Assembly (NCBI GenBank): GCA_002315375.1
Contig: DCHR01000006.1
Coordinates: forward strand, 1-64,000
Reading direction: 5' to 3'
Length of the DNA: 64,000 bases
DNA from: Treponema sp. UBA1747
GTDB taxonomy: Bacteria > Spirochaetota > Spirochaetia > Treponematales > Treponemataceae
Under the pieces are notes generated by a model, which saw nothing but the letters and a program-made list of their open reading frames with translations, was not told the DNA's origin and did no database searches. Made by a program: the position numbers and the translations under genes. Shown in pieces: positions 30,954 to 38,249 of this stretch; within the stretch, counting starts at the first letter, position 1, and the number at the start of each line of letters is the position of its first letter.

Positions 30954-32456
30954 ATGGAAAAACAGCAGGATCTTACACCAAGTGAAATTGTAGAAAAACT
31001 GGACCAGTATATAATCGGGCAGAATAAGGCAAAACGTGCTGTTGCAGTAGCCCTTCGTAACCGTTACCGCAGATTGAAGCTTCCTGAAGAAATCCGGGAT
31101 GAATGTGCTCCAAAAAACATTCTTATGATTGGACCCACAGGGGTTGGAAAAACTGAAATTGCCCGCCGTCTGGCAAAGCTCTGCGGTGCACCATTTCTTA
31201 AAGTCGAAGCTACTAAATATACAGAAGTAGGTTATGTGGGCCGTGACGTTGAATCAATGGTTCGTGACCTTATGGCTGTGGGAATCAACGATGTAAAGGC
31301 AGAAATGGAAGATGCGCTTCGGGAAAAATCAGTTGAAGTTGTAGAAGAAAAACTTCTGGACCTTCTTCTTCCCGGAACAAATGAAAATGAAAAGAAGAAA
31401 GCCCGGGAAGCAAAAAAGCCTGCCGGATTTACTCTCGGTAATATTTTCGGAAATTCAGCTCCTCAGGCAGAACAAAATGGTTCTGTAATTCAGCTTGGAG
31501 ACGGAACTTCAGCAGGTCAGCCGGAATCTGCAGAATCAAAGGCAGAACAGGATGCTAAAGATGAAGCCGACCGTTCAACAAGAGAAAAATTCCGCCAGTG
31601 GCTTCGGGAAGGAAAACTGGAAGACCGTGAAGTTGAGGTAACCATAAAACCTCAGACCGGAACACCGAATATGGAAATAATTGCCGGCGGAAATATTGAA
31701 GACCTTGAAAACAGCATGCAGGGCATTGTTAATATGATTAATGGTGGCGGCAGAAGTAAAAAGCGTAATGTTACTATTCGTGAAGCCCGCAAAATCCTTA
31801 CAGAAGAAACTCTGGAAAACATGATTGACCGGGATAAAGCTGTGGATATTGCAAAAGAACGGGTTCAGCAGAGCGGCATTATTTTCATTGATGAAATTGA
31901 TAAAATTGCGGTTCACAGTGAAGGTCACGGCGGAAGTGTTTCAAGAGAAGGGGTTCAGCGGGATATTCTTCCTATCGTTGAAGGTTCCAATGTAAATACA
32001 AAGTGGGGCGTTATTGATACAACTCATATTCTTTTTATCGCAGCAGGCGCTTTCAGTATGAGTAAGCCAAGCGACCTTATTCCTGAACTTCAGGGACGTT
32101 TTCCTCTGCGCGTAGAACTGGAAAGTCTTCATAAAGAAGAATTCAAACGTATTCTTACTGAACCAAAGAATTCCCTTACCATGCAGTATACAAAGCTTAT
32201 GGAAACAGAAGGTGTAACTCTGAATATTACGGAAGACGCAATCGACCGCATGAGTTATATTGCAGAAGATGTAAATGCAAAGGCTGAAAATATCGGTGCA
32301 CGCCGTCTTCATACAATAATGGAAAAGGTGCTGGACGAAATCAGCTTTGATGCAGACAAACATTCCGGAGAAACAATTACTGTTGATGCAGCTTATGTTG
32401 ATTCAAAACTGAATGATGTGGCAAGTAATGAAGATTTGAGCAGATATATTCTGTAA
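30954..32456 (+). CDS. hslU: ATP-dependent protease ATPase subunit HslU
   Basis: HslU is the AAA+ unfoldase that feeds HslV. The 500-residue protein has SEIVEKLDQYIIGQNKAKRAVAVALRNRYRR, Walker A MIGPTGVGKTEIARRLA (about 57-74), the pore-type motif EVGYVGRDVESM, Walker B IIFIDEIDKIA, and the C-terminal arginine/sensor region AENIGARRLHT ending EDLSRYIL. The intermediate I-domain (about 110-235) holds a long Glu/Lys-rich insert. It completes the xerC-hslV-hslU set and is followed by a terminator. Confidence 0.97.
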   Translation: MEKQQDLTPSEIVEKLDQYIIGQNKAKRAVAVALRNRYRRLKLPEEIRDECAPKNILMIGPTGVGKTEIARRLAKLCGAPFLKVEATKYTEVGYVGRDVESMVRDLMAVGINDVKAEMEDALREKSVEVVEEKLLDLLLPGTNENEKKKAREAKKPAGFTLGNIFGNSAPQAEQNGSVIQLGDGTSAGQPESAESKAEQDAKDEADRSTREKFRQWLREGKLEDREVEVTIKPQTGTPNMEIIAGGNIEDLENSMQGIVNMINGGGRSKKRNVTIREARKILTEETLENMIDRDKAVDIAKERVQQSGIIFIDEIDKIAVHSEGHGGSVSREGVQRDILPIVEGSNVNTKWGVIDTTHILFIAAGAFSMSKPSDLIPELQGRFPLRVELESLHKEEFKRILTEPKNSLTMQYTKLMETEGVTLNITEDAIDRMSYIAEDVNAKAENIGARRLHTIMEKVLDEISFDADKHSGETITVDAAYVDSKLNDVASNEDLSRYIL

Positions 32457-32475
32457 TAAAACGAAAACCTCAGAT

Positions 32476-32512
32476 AATCCACCGGAGAGAATCCTTCGGT
32501 GGATTTTTTTTT
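32476..32512 (+). terminator. Terminator after hslU
   Basis: AATCCACCG-gagagaatcctt-CGGTGGATT followed by T8, about 20 bp after the hslU stop. Confidence 0.88.
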
Positions 32513-32526
32513 ATTGTTTAATGTAT

Positions 32527-32532
32527 TACAAT
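32527..32532 (+). promoter_or_regulatory. -10 for leaderless membrane/HTH gene
   Basis: TACAAT (32527-32532) ends 6 nt before the ATG at 32539. No Shine-Dalgarno sequence is seen for either possible start. Confidence 0.4.
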
Positions 32533-32538
32533 GAAAAT

Positions 32539-33366
32539 ATGAACAAAGATCCCTTGGAAAGCTTTATAAATTCAAATATACTCCGCCGTTCCATCCCAAT
32601 TCTGGGTATTATTCTGACAGCAATTACCTGTATACCGGGCTGCCGTATTTTCCAGAGTCCGGAAGGTTCTCCTTATAATCAGATTCTCCTGATTTTAAAG
32701 ATAACAACAGTTATAGCTTTCATTTTTATTTTGATTTATCCGCAGAAATTCGGGCTTTATGGAATACAAAGTTTCTTGTATTCCATTTATTGGGCAATTT
32801 TACCTGATTCCTTTTATTTCAGTCTGATGCATACAATTCTGTGCATTTCAATATTAGTTGCCCGTGGATTTTTCAAAAGAAATACGATTAAGAAAATCTG
32901 CATGTTTATTGCCTTTTACTTTTTGCTCGCTTTCTGTCAGCTTTTCTACGGCAGGGAACATTTTATAGAATACATGACTCATTGGGTTACAACCTGGGTT
33001 ATGTTCATGCTTTCGTTTTATTATCTTCTGTATGTTTATTATTCACATATGAAAAAAGCTTCAGAGATTCCTTTTGTTCTGGATGAATGTCCGTATATTG
33101 AAAATAATGAAGATGTTCTTATTGTGTGCCAGATTCTGCAGAATGAAAAATACGATTCGATCGCCAGAAGTCTGAAAGTTTCTGAAAGAACTATCAAAAG
33201 ACGTTCTTCAAAAATTTTTGAGTTTTTCGGATGTGCTGATAAACTGGATTTTTTTGCAAAATTTTCAAATCACCCGGTATTCTTTCATGGGGTAGAGTAT
33301 CTTTCTGAAAAACGGGTTGAAACAGAAGCCCTTCAAAAAATCAAGGCATCGGTTATTGTAGAATAA
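32539..33366 (+). CDS. Membrane-anchored HTH (LuxR-like) regulator
   Basis: The start is placed at the ATG at 32539 because an upstream -10 fits a leaderless message; an alternative ATG at 32521 is in frame. The 275-residue protein has about six hydrophobic segments: IPILGIILTAITCIPG, IAFIFILIYPQKFGLYG, SFYFSLMHTILCISILVARG, ICMFIAFYFLLAFCQLFY and VTTWVMFMLSFYYLLYVYY. It ends with a soluble helix-turn-helix DSIARSLKVSERTIKRRSSKIFEFFGCADK, similar to LuxR-type modules. It may bind DNA from the membrane; ligand and target are unknown. Confidence 0.75.
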   Translation: MNKDPLESFINSNILRRSIPILGIILTAITCIPGCRIFQSPEGSPYNQILLILKITTVIAFIFILIYPQKFGLYGIQSFLYSIYWAILPDSFYFSLMHTILCISILVARGFFKRNTIKKICMFIAFYFLLAFCQLFYGREHFIEYMTHWVTTWVMFMLSFYYLLYVYYSHMKKASEIPFVLDECPYIENNEDVLIVCQILQNEKYDSIARSLKVSERTIKRRSSKIFEFFGCADKLDFFAKFSNHPVFFHGVEYLSEKRVETEALQKIKASVIVE

Positions 33367-33371
33367 AACTA

Positions 33372-33417
33372 TGTCCTTCAGGGGACATTGAAAATTGCCT
33401 TTGTCCTGTTGGTGACA
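33372..33417 (+). repeat. Two-copy palindrome TGTCCTnnnGGnGACA
   Basis: TGTCCTTCAGGGGACA (33372-33387) and TGTCCTGTTGGTGACA (33402-33417) share the pattern TGTCCTnnnGGnGACA and start exactly 30 bp apart. They lie just after the membrane/HTH gene, ahead of a promoter-like sequence. They could be operators for a dimeric regulator, or two 3' hairpins of the HTH transcript. Confidence 0.6.
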
Positions 33418-33436
33418 AATGACATTTTTTACCTTT

Positions 33437-33557
33437 TTGTGTATTTACTGATTGTGATTTATATACGATTATGATTTCGAAGATTAAAAGTCTTCGGAGA
33501 GATAAATATAGATAAAAAAAACCCGTTCCGGAAAGTTCCGAAGCGGGCTTTTTTCTT
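33437..33557 (+). ncRNA. Candidate short transcription unit (sRNA or mini-peptide)
   Basis: A promoter-like TTGTGT (33437-33442), 17 bp and TATATA (33460-33465) precede a stretch with hairpin CGAAGA-ttaaaag-TCTTCG (33478-33496). This is followed by a terminator hairpin (about 33515-33555). The expected transcript is about 85 nt. It also holds a 14-codon frame MISKIKSLRRDKYR (33471-33515), whose ATG coincides with the expected transcription start. Whether RNA or peptide is the product is not clear; the unit may be an artefact of an AT-rich gap. Confidence 0.3.
33514..33555. terminator. Bidirectional terminator, downstream of fba
   Basis: CCCGTT-c-CGG-AAAGTT-CCG-a-AGCGGG hairpin (33522-33547), flanked by A8 on the left and T6 on the right, so it can act in both directions. 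It serves fba (minus) and any plus-strand transcript. Confidence 0.8.
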
Positions 33558-33590
33558 TAACAGGCGTTGAACCTGTTATTCAGTTTTCTA

Positions 33591-34616
33591 TTACAGTGTG
33601 TTAGAAGAACCGAGAACGTCCTTACATTTGTGTGCATACATTGCTTTAGCAGCATCGCGTGCAGCTGTCAGGTACTGACGTGGGTCGAATGCATCTGGGT
33701 TTTCAGCAAGGAACTTACGAACAGCTGCTGTCATAGCAAGACGTCCGTCAGAGTCGATGTTGATTTTGCAAACTGCTGATTTAGCAGCCTTGCGGAGCTG
33801 TTCTTCTGGAATACCAACTGAGTCAGGGATTTTTCCACCGAATTTTTCGATTGTTCTTACATCGTCTACAGAAACTGAAGAAGATCCGTGAAGAACGATT
33901 GGGAATCCTGGAAGTTCTTTTTCAATTGCTTTAAGAACATCAAATGCCAGTGGAGGTGGAACGAGAACTCCGTCCTTTGTACGTGTACACTGCTGTGGAG
34001 TGAACTTACAGCGTCCGTGTGATGTACCAATAGAAATTGCAAGTGAGTCACAACCTGTTTTTGTTACGAAGTCTACAACTTCTTCTGGTTTTGTGTATTT
34101 TGATTCTTCTGCAGCAACATCGTCTTCAACACCACCGAGAACACCAAGTTCAGCTTCTACAGTTACATCGTGTTTGTGAGCGTAGTTTACTACTTTTTTT
34201 GTAAGTTTTACGTTTTCATCGTAAGAAAGAGCAGAACCGTCGATCATAACTGAAGAGAATCCAGAATCGATACAGTCTTTAGCTACTTCGAAGTTTGGAC
34301 CGTGATCCAGGTGAAGAACGATAGGGATAGCCTTGTATTTTTTTCCTGTTTTAGCTGACAGTTCTTTTGCCAGTTCTTTTGCGTATTCTACTGCACCGCG
34401 AGCCATGTTGCGAAGAATGTATTTGTTAGCATATGCACGGGCACCTTTAGAAACCTGCAGGATTACAGGAGACTGTTCTTCAGTACAAGCCTGAATAATA
34501 GCCTGCATCTGTTCCATATTGTTGAAGTTGAATGCAGGAATTGCATATCCACCTTTAATAGCCTTTTTAAACATTGCTTTTGTGTTTACCAGGCCGAGAT
34601 CTTTGTAAGATACCAT
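33591..34616 (-). CDS. fba: Class II fructose-bisphosphate aldolase
   Basis: This glycolytic enzyme splits fructose-1,6-bisphosphate. The 341-residue protein has the zinc motif VLHLDHGPNFEVAKDCIDSGFSSVMIDGS (HxDHG), later HGRCKFTP-like and VLHGSSSVS (Zn His and phosphate loop). The length and the sequence TIEKFGGKIPDSVGIPEEQLRKAAKSAVCKINIDSD are typical of the longer class IIB-type aldolases. The ribosome binding site is GAGGTAA. It is divergent from the large motility operon. Confidence 0.95.
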   Translation of the reverse strand: MVSYKDLGLVNTKAMFKKAIKGGYAIPAFNFNNMEQMQAIIQACTEEQSPVILQVSKGARAYANKYILRNMARGAVEYAKELAKELSAKTGKKYKAIPIVLHLDHGPNFEVAKDCIDSGFSSVMIDGSALSYDENVKLTKKVVNYAHKHDVTVEAELGVLGGVEDDVAAEESKYTKPEEVVDFVTKTGCDSLAISIGTSHGRCKFTPQQCTRTKDGVLVPPPLAFDVLKAIEKELPGFPIVLHGSSSVSVDDVRTIEKFGGKIPDSVGIPEEQLRKAAKSAVCKINIDSDGRLAMTAAVRKFLAENPDAFDPRQYLTAARDAAKAMYAHKCKDVLGSSNTL

Positions 34617-34667
34617 GGGATTACCTCTAAAATTTCATTTCCTTTATAAGAAAGGATACTGTCCTAT

Positions 34668-34696
34668 AGTTTATGTTAAATAAAAAAGATTATCAA
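34668..34696 (-). promoter_or_regulatory. fba promoter
   Basis: On the minus strand TTGATA (34691-34696) is separated by 17 bp from TAAACT (34668-34673); the fba start lies about 50 bp further downstream. Confidence 0.5.
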
Positions 34697-34734
34697 TATA
34701 AGGGATTATTCGGAGTAATTTTGAAAGGTTTTAC

Positions 34735-34761
34735 TAAACTAAATGTAGATTCTGCCGATTT
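34735..34761 (+). promoter_or_regulatory. Sigma-28 (FliA) promoter of the flbD-motA operon
   Basis: TAAA (34735-34738), a 15-bp spacer and GCCGATTT (34754-34761) match the motility sigma factor consensus TAAA-N15-GCCGATAA very well. It is 69 bp before the flbD start. Since the operon includes the sigma-28 gene, it can drive its own sigma factor. Confidence 0.8.
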
Positions 34762-34775
34762 TGTAAGAGACGAGT

Positions 34776-34798
34776 AGTATTATAGTAAAAATAATACT
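34776..34798 (+). promoter_or_regulatory. Leader hairpin of the flbD operon
   Basis: AGTATTAT and ATAATACT form a perfect 8-bp AT stem around a 7-base loop in the predicted 5' leader, between the sigma-28 promoter and flbD. Function unknown. Confidence 0.4.
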
Positions 34799-34829
34799 TG
34801 ACGGAATTTAGTTAGTTTGGGAAAATTAT

Positions 34830-35030
34830 ATGATTGATGTGATTCGTTTGGATGGGGAAAAATACTGGGTGAATCCGCACATGATTGAAAGTATGGACTC
34901 TCTGCCTGATACAACATTAACAATGTTGTCGGGAAAAAAACTCATCGTAAAGAATTCTCCTCAGGACATAATTGAAAAAATAATTGCTTATCGCCGTAAA
35001 ATCGGCATCGAAGCTCAAGAGGTTTTATAA
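34830..35030 (+). CDS. flbD: Flagellar protein FlbD
   Basis: This is a 66-residue FlbD-family protein, MIDVIRLDGEKYWVNPHMIESMDSLPDTTLTMLSGKKLIVKNSPQDIIEKI..., the conserved small protein that usually stands between flgE and motA in spirochaetes and clostridia. Its biochemical role is not settled. Here it starts the operon, one base before motA. flgE/flgD/fliK genes that often precede it are not in the upstream sequence, so they must lie elsewhere. Confidence 0.93.
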   Translation: MIDVIRLDGEKYWVNPHMIESMDSLPDTTLTMLSGKKLIVKNSPQDIIEKIIAYRRKIGIEAQEVL

Positions 35031-35813
35031 ATGGATTTTTCAACATTAATCGGTCTTATTGGTGGTGCAGCCTGTATTGTAATGTCTATCCTTACTTCCG
35101 GCGGTTCTATTGGAAACATGATCGATATTCCTTCTGTTTTCATGACAATCGGTGGTTCTTTCGCTGCCATTATGATTTCAGCACCTCTGAAAAAGAGTCT
35201 TGGTATATTTAAGATTATGGGCCGTTGTTTCAGGGTTCCTGATTTTGGTGAAAAAAACATCGTTGTAAACATGCAGGCTCTTTCTGAAAAAGCCCGCCGC
35301 GAAGGTATTCTTGCCCTTGAAGACGGACTGGATGACCTGGAAGATCCTTTTATGAAAATGGGACTTCGTCTTGTTGTCGACGGTACTGACGGAAATATTA
35401 TTCGCAGTGTAATGGAAAATGAACTGAACCAGTGTGAAGCCCGTCATATGGAATGGATCAGTATTATGAACGGTTGGGCCGGATATGCACCAGGTTTTGG
35501 TATGATGGGAACCGTTCTTGGTCTGATTGGTATGCTTCAGAACCTGGAAGATAAGTCTTCTCTTGGTCCTAACATGGCCGTTGCCCTTATTACAACCTTG
35601 TACGGTTCTATGCTTGCCAACTGGATTATTGGACCTATGGCTTCAAAACTTCTGCTTCATAACCAGACAGAAATCCGTTCTAAAGAAATGGTAATTGAAG
35701 GCGTTCTTGCTATTCAGGCCGGTGAAAACCCTCGTATTATGGCACAGAAACTCCTTACATATCTTGATCCAGTAACTAGAAAAGCAATTGAAGCTGATGT
35801 TCTTAAGGACTAA
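35031..35813 (+). CDS. motA: Flagellar stator protein MotA
   Basis: MotA and MotB form the ion-driven torque unit around the motor. The 260-residue protein has four membrane segments: an N-terminal pair (LIGLIGGAACIVMSIL, FMTIGGSFAAIMISA), a long cytoplasmic loop with charged helices that contact FliG, and a C-terminal pair (GYAPGFGMMGTVLGLIGMLQ, ALITTLYGSMLANWIIGPMA). The PGFGMMGTVLGLIGML signature is typical. It directly follows flbD and precedes motB by 22 bp. Confidence 0.97.
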   Translation: MDFSTLIGLIGGAACIVMSILTSGGSIGNMIDIPSVFMTIGGSFAAIMISAPLKKSLGIFKIMGRCFRVPDFGEKNIVVNMQALSEKARREGILALEDGLDDLEDPFMKMGLRLVVDGTDGNIIRSVMENELNQCEARHMEWISIMNGWAGYAPGFGMMGTVLGLIGMLQNLEDKSSLGPNMAVALITTLYGSMLANWIIGPMASKLLLHNQTEIRSKEMVIEGVLAIQAGENPRIMAQKLLTYLDPVTRKAIEADVLKD

Positions 35814-35835
35814 GGCTAACCGGGTGGAATTATAA

Positions 35836-36564
35836 ATGGGAAAGAAAGCTAGAGAACCGCAGAAACCGTCAACCGCGTGGCAGGGTACCTATGGTGATAT
35901 GATCACCCTCATGCTCTGTTTCTTCGTTATGCTCTACAATCCGTCGGAAATTGATCCGACTCAGCTTGCAACTATTACACAGAGTCTCCAGATGCAGGAA
36001 ACAGAAACCACTTCAGGTGGTCTGTCTCTTTCTGCAGGACGTCTTTGTGACCTGGGAAATAACATCAACTCTCTGCCTTCTGTAGAAAAAGGCCGTTCTT
36101 TAAGTATTGCAAAGAAAAAGGCTGTAAGTCTTTTTGCTCCGGACATTAAATCAAACAGAATTTCAATTACAAGTGATGAACGCGGTCTGGTTATTACTCT
36201 TGCATCAGATTCCTTCTTTGATGAGGGTAGTGCAAATCTCAATATTGACCAGACAAGAGATACTCTGCTTCGCCTTTCAGAGTTCTTCAAATCTGATGAA
36301 ATGAAGGGACGCAGATTCCGCATTGAAGGACATACTGATAATACTCCGGTTTCTTATGAATCAGAATTTTTAAGCAACTGGGAACTTTCAACTGCACGTT
36401 CAACAAATGTTCTTCATTATCTTGCAGATTACGGAGTAAATGAAAATCAGTTCTCTGTTGCAGGATATGCAGACACAAGACCAAAATTTTCAAATGATAC
36501 GCCTGAAGCAAGAGCTTATAACAGACGTGTAGATATAATTATTCTAGACGAGGGACATTTTTAA
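35836..36564 (+). CDS. motB: Flagellar motor protein MotB
   Basis: MotB anchors the stator to peptidoglycan and carries the ion-binding Asp. The 242-residue protein starts KKAREPQKPSTAWQGTYGDMITLMLCFFVMLYNPSE; the Asp in GDMITLML (about residue 21) is the proton/sodium-binding residue of the single membrane helix. The C-terminal OmpA-like domain binds peptidoglycan: FFDEGSANLN, FRIEGHTDNTPV and NWELSTARSTNVLHYLAD. Confidence 0.97.
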   Translation: MGKKAREPQKPSTAWQGTYGDMITLMLCFFVMLYNPSEIDPTQLATITQSLQMQETETTSGGLSLSAGRLCDLGNNINSLPSVEKGRSLSIAKKKAVSLFAPDIKSNRISITSDERGLVITLASDSFFDEGSANLNIDQTRDTLLRLSEFFKSDEMKGRRFRIEGHTDNTPVSYESEFLSNWELSTARSTNVLHYLADYGVNENQFSVAGYADTRPKFSNDTPEARAYNRRVDIIILDEGHF

Positions 36565-36633
36565 TGGTAAAATGTAGAGAATTTAAAAAAATTCTAAATT
36601 TAGACATAAAAAATGTTGCTTGCTGGAGGGGAA

Positions 36634-37179
36634 ATGGCAGACAATGACGATTTAGGTCTGGATGATGCATCATCAGCACCTGCAAAAAAAGGTAAAATGG
36701 GCGGACTTCTGCCCGGTCTTCTCAAATGGATAATCATAGCAATCGCAGCAATCATTCTTATAGTTGTAGTTGTTTTTGTAACAGTAAAAATTGCAACAAA
36801 AGGTAGTTCAGGACCTGCAGGCGGCCAGCCGGTTTCTGCATCTTATTCTGCCCAGAGGGAAATTCTTGACTGGTACACTTCACTTGGTGTTGTTCAGACC
36901 ACTACATGCGATGATGTTCCTGCAACTGTCCGTGTTGATGTTGTTCTTGGATACAAAAAGGATGATAAAGCTACATCAACAGAAATTACACAAAGAACTG
37001 TTGAACTCAAGGACTTTTTGCGCCGATATTTTAACAGTAAAACTGCTGCTGAATTGAAAAATACAGCAAATGAAGAAAGACTGAAGATTGAGCTTAGAAA
37101 TGCAATTAATGATAAATACCTCACAAACTCAAAGATTCGCGATGTAGTTTTCCTTCAGAAAGACGTTATTGAACAGTAA
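36634..37179 (+). CDS. fliL: Flagellar basal-body protein FliL
   Basis: The start is the ATG at 36634 with GGAGGGG just upstream; an upstream in-frame ATG at 36613 lacks a ribosome binding site. The 181-residue protein has an N-terminal cytoplasmic tail, one transmembrane helix (LLKWIIIAIAAIILIVVVVFVTV) and a periplasmic domain with VRVDVVLGYKKDD... and ELRNAINDKYL. FliL rings the stator and raises torque; in spirochaetes it affects periplasmic flagella. It lies between motB and fliM. Confidence 0.93.
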   Translation: MADNDDLGLDDASSAPAKKGKMGGLLPGLLKWIIIAIAAIILIVVVVFVTVKIATKGSSGPAGGQPVSASYSAQREILDWYTSLGVVQTTTCDDVPATVRVDVVLGYKKDDKATSTEITQRTVELKDFLRRYFNSKTAAELKNTANEERLKIELRNAINDKYLTNSKIRDVVFLQKDVIEQ

Positions 37180-37211
37180 CAAAAAAGTAAAAACTTAGGG
37201 GAAGATTCGGC

Positions 37212-38249
37212 ATGAACGACGTTCTGTCACAGGATGAAATTGACCAGCTCTTAACTGCCATCAGTTCGGGTGATTCCGAAGTTGATGACTTTAAGCCGGT
37301 ATCCAGTGCCCATAAAATAAAGATCTACGACTTTAAACGTCCTAGTAAATTCTCAAAGGAACAGCTTCGTACAATTTCGAATATGCACGAAACTTTTGCC
37401 CGTAATACTACAACAAGTTTGTCGGCACAGCTTCGTTCTATGGTTCATGTTCATGTTGCTACAGTAGATGAATTAACTTATGAAGAGTTTATTCGTTCTA
37501 TTCCTACACCAACTACACTGGCTGTTATTAATATGGATCCTCTTCCGGGAAATGCTGTTCTGGAAATCGATCCGACTATTTCGTTCTGTATGATTGACCG
37601 TCTTTTTGGTGGACGCGGTGCAATCGCCGGAAACAAAAACCGTGACCTTACAGATATCGAACAGGAAGTAATGGAAGGCGTTATCGTACGCATTCTGGCA
37701 AATATGCGTGAAGCATGGACTCAGGTAATTGACCTTCGTCCAAGATTTGCTTCAATTGAAACAAATCCTCAGTTTGCTTCAATTGTTCCTCCAAACGAAA
37801 TGGTCGTTCTTGTTACACTTGAAACAAAAGTCGGTGAAGAAGAAGGAATGATGAACTTCTGTATTCCTTACCTTACTATTGAACCGATTATTTCAAAGCT
37901 TTCTTCACAGTTCTGGTATTCATCTGTTCGAAGAAGCTCAACAACACAGTATCTGTCTACAATCAAAGGTCAGATTAATGATGTTGATATGGATATGGTT
38001 GCCGATTTCGGCACAATTAATCTTCCGATTAGAGATGTACTTGCTCTCCGCGTAGGGGACGTAGTTCGTCTTTCAAATATAAAAGTGGGTGATCCTTTAT
38101 CCCTTTCTGTCGGGGACCGGAAAAAGTTTTACTGCCAGCCTGGTGTTGTAGGTAAGAAAATGGCCGTTCAGATTACCGGTAAAATTGAAGATGTTGATGC
38201 GGATGAGTTTGAAGAACTTTCCGTAGAAGGAGATGGAACATATGAGTGA
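37212..38249 (+). CDS. fliM: Flagellar motor switch protein FliM
   Basis: FliM receives CheY-P and sets rotation direction. The 345-residue protein has the N-terminal CheY-binding motif LSQDEIDQLLTAI (about residues 4-16), the CheC-like middle domain IYDFKRPSKFSKEQLRTI with GGRGAIAGNKNRDLTDIEQEVMEG, and a C-terminal SpoA domain (GQINDVDMDMVADFGTINLPIRDVLAL). Its last codons overlap the start region of fliY. Confidence 0.97.
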   Translation: MNDVLSQDEIDQLLTAISSGDSEVDDFKPVSSAHKIKIYDFKRPSKFSKEQLRTISNMHETFARNTTTSLSAQLRSMVHVHVATVDELTYEEFIRSIPTPTTLAVINMDPLPGNAVLEIDPTISFCMIDRLFGGRGAIAGNKNRDLTDIEQEVMEGVIVRILANMREAWTQVIDLRPRFASIETNPQFASIVPPNEMVVLVTLETKVGEEEGMMNFCIPYLTIEPIISKLSSQFWYSSVRRSSTTQYLSTIKGQINDVDMDMVADFGTINLPIRDVLALRVGDVVRLSNIKVGDPLSLSVGDRKKFYCQPGVVGKKMAVQITGKIEDVDADEFEELSVEGDGTYE

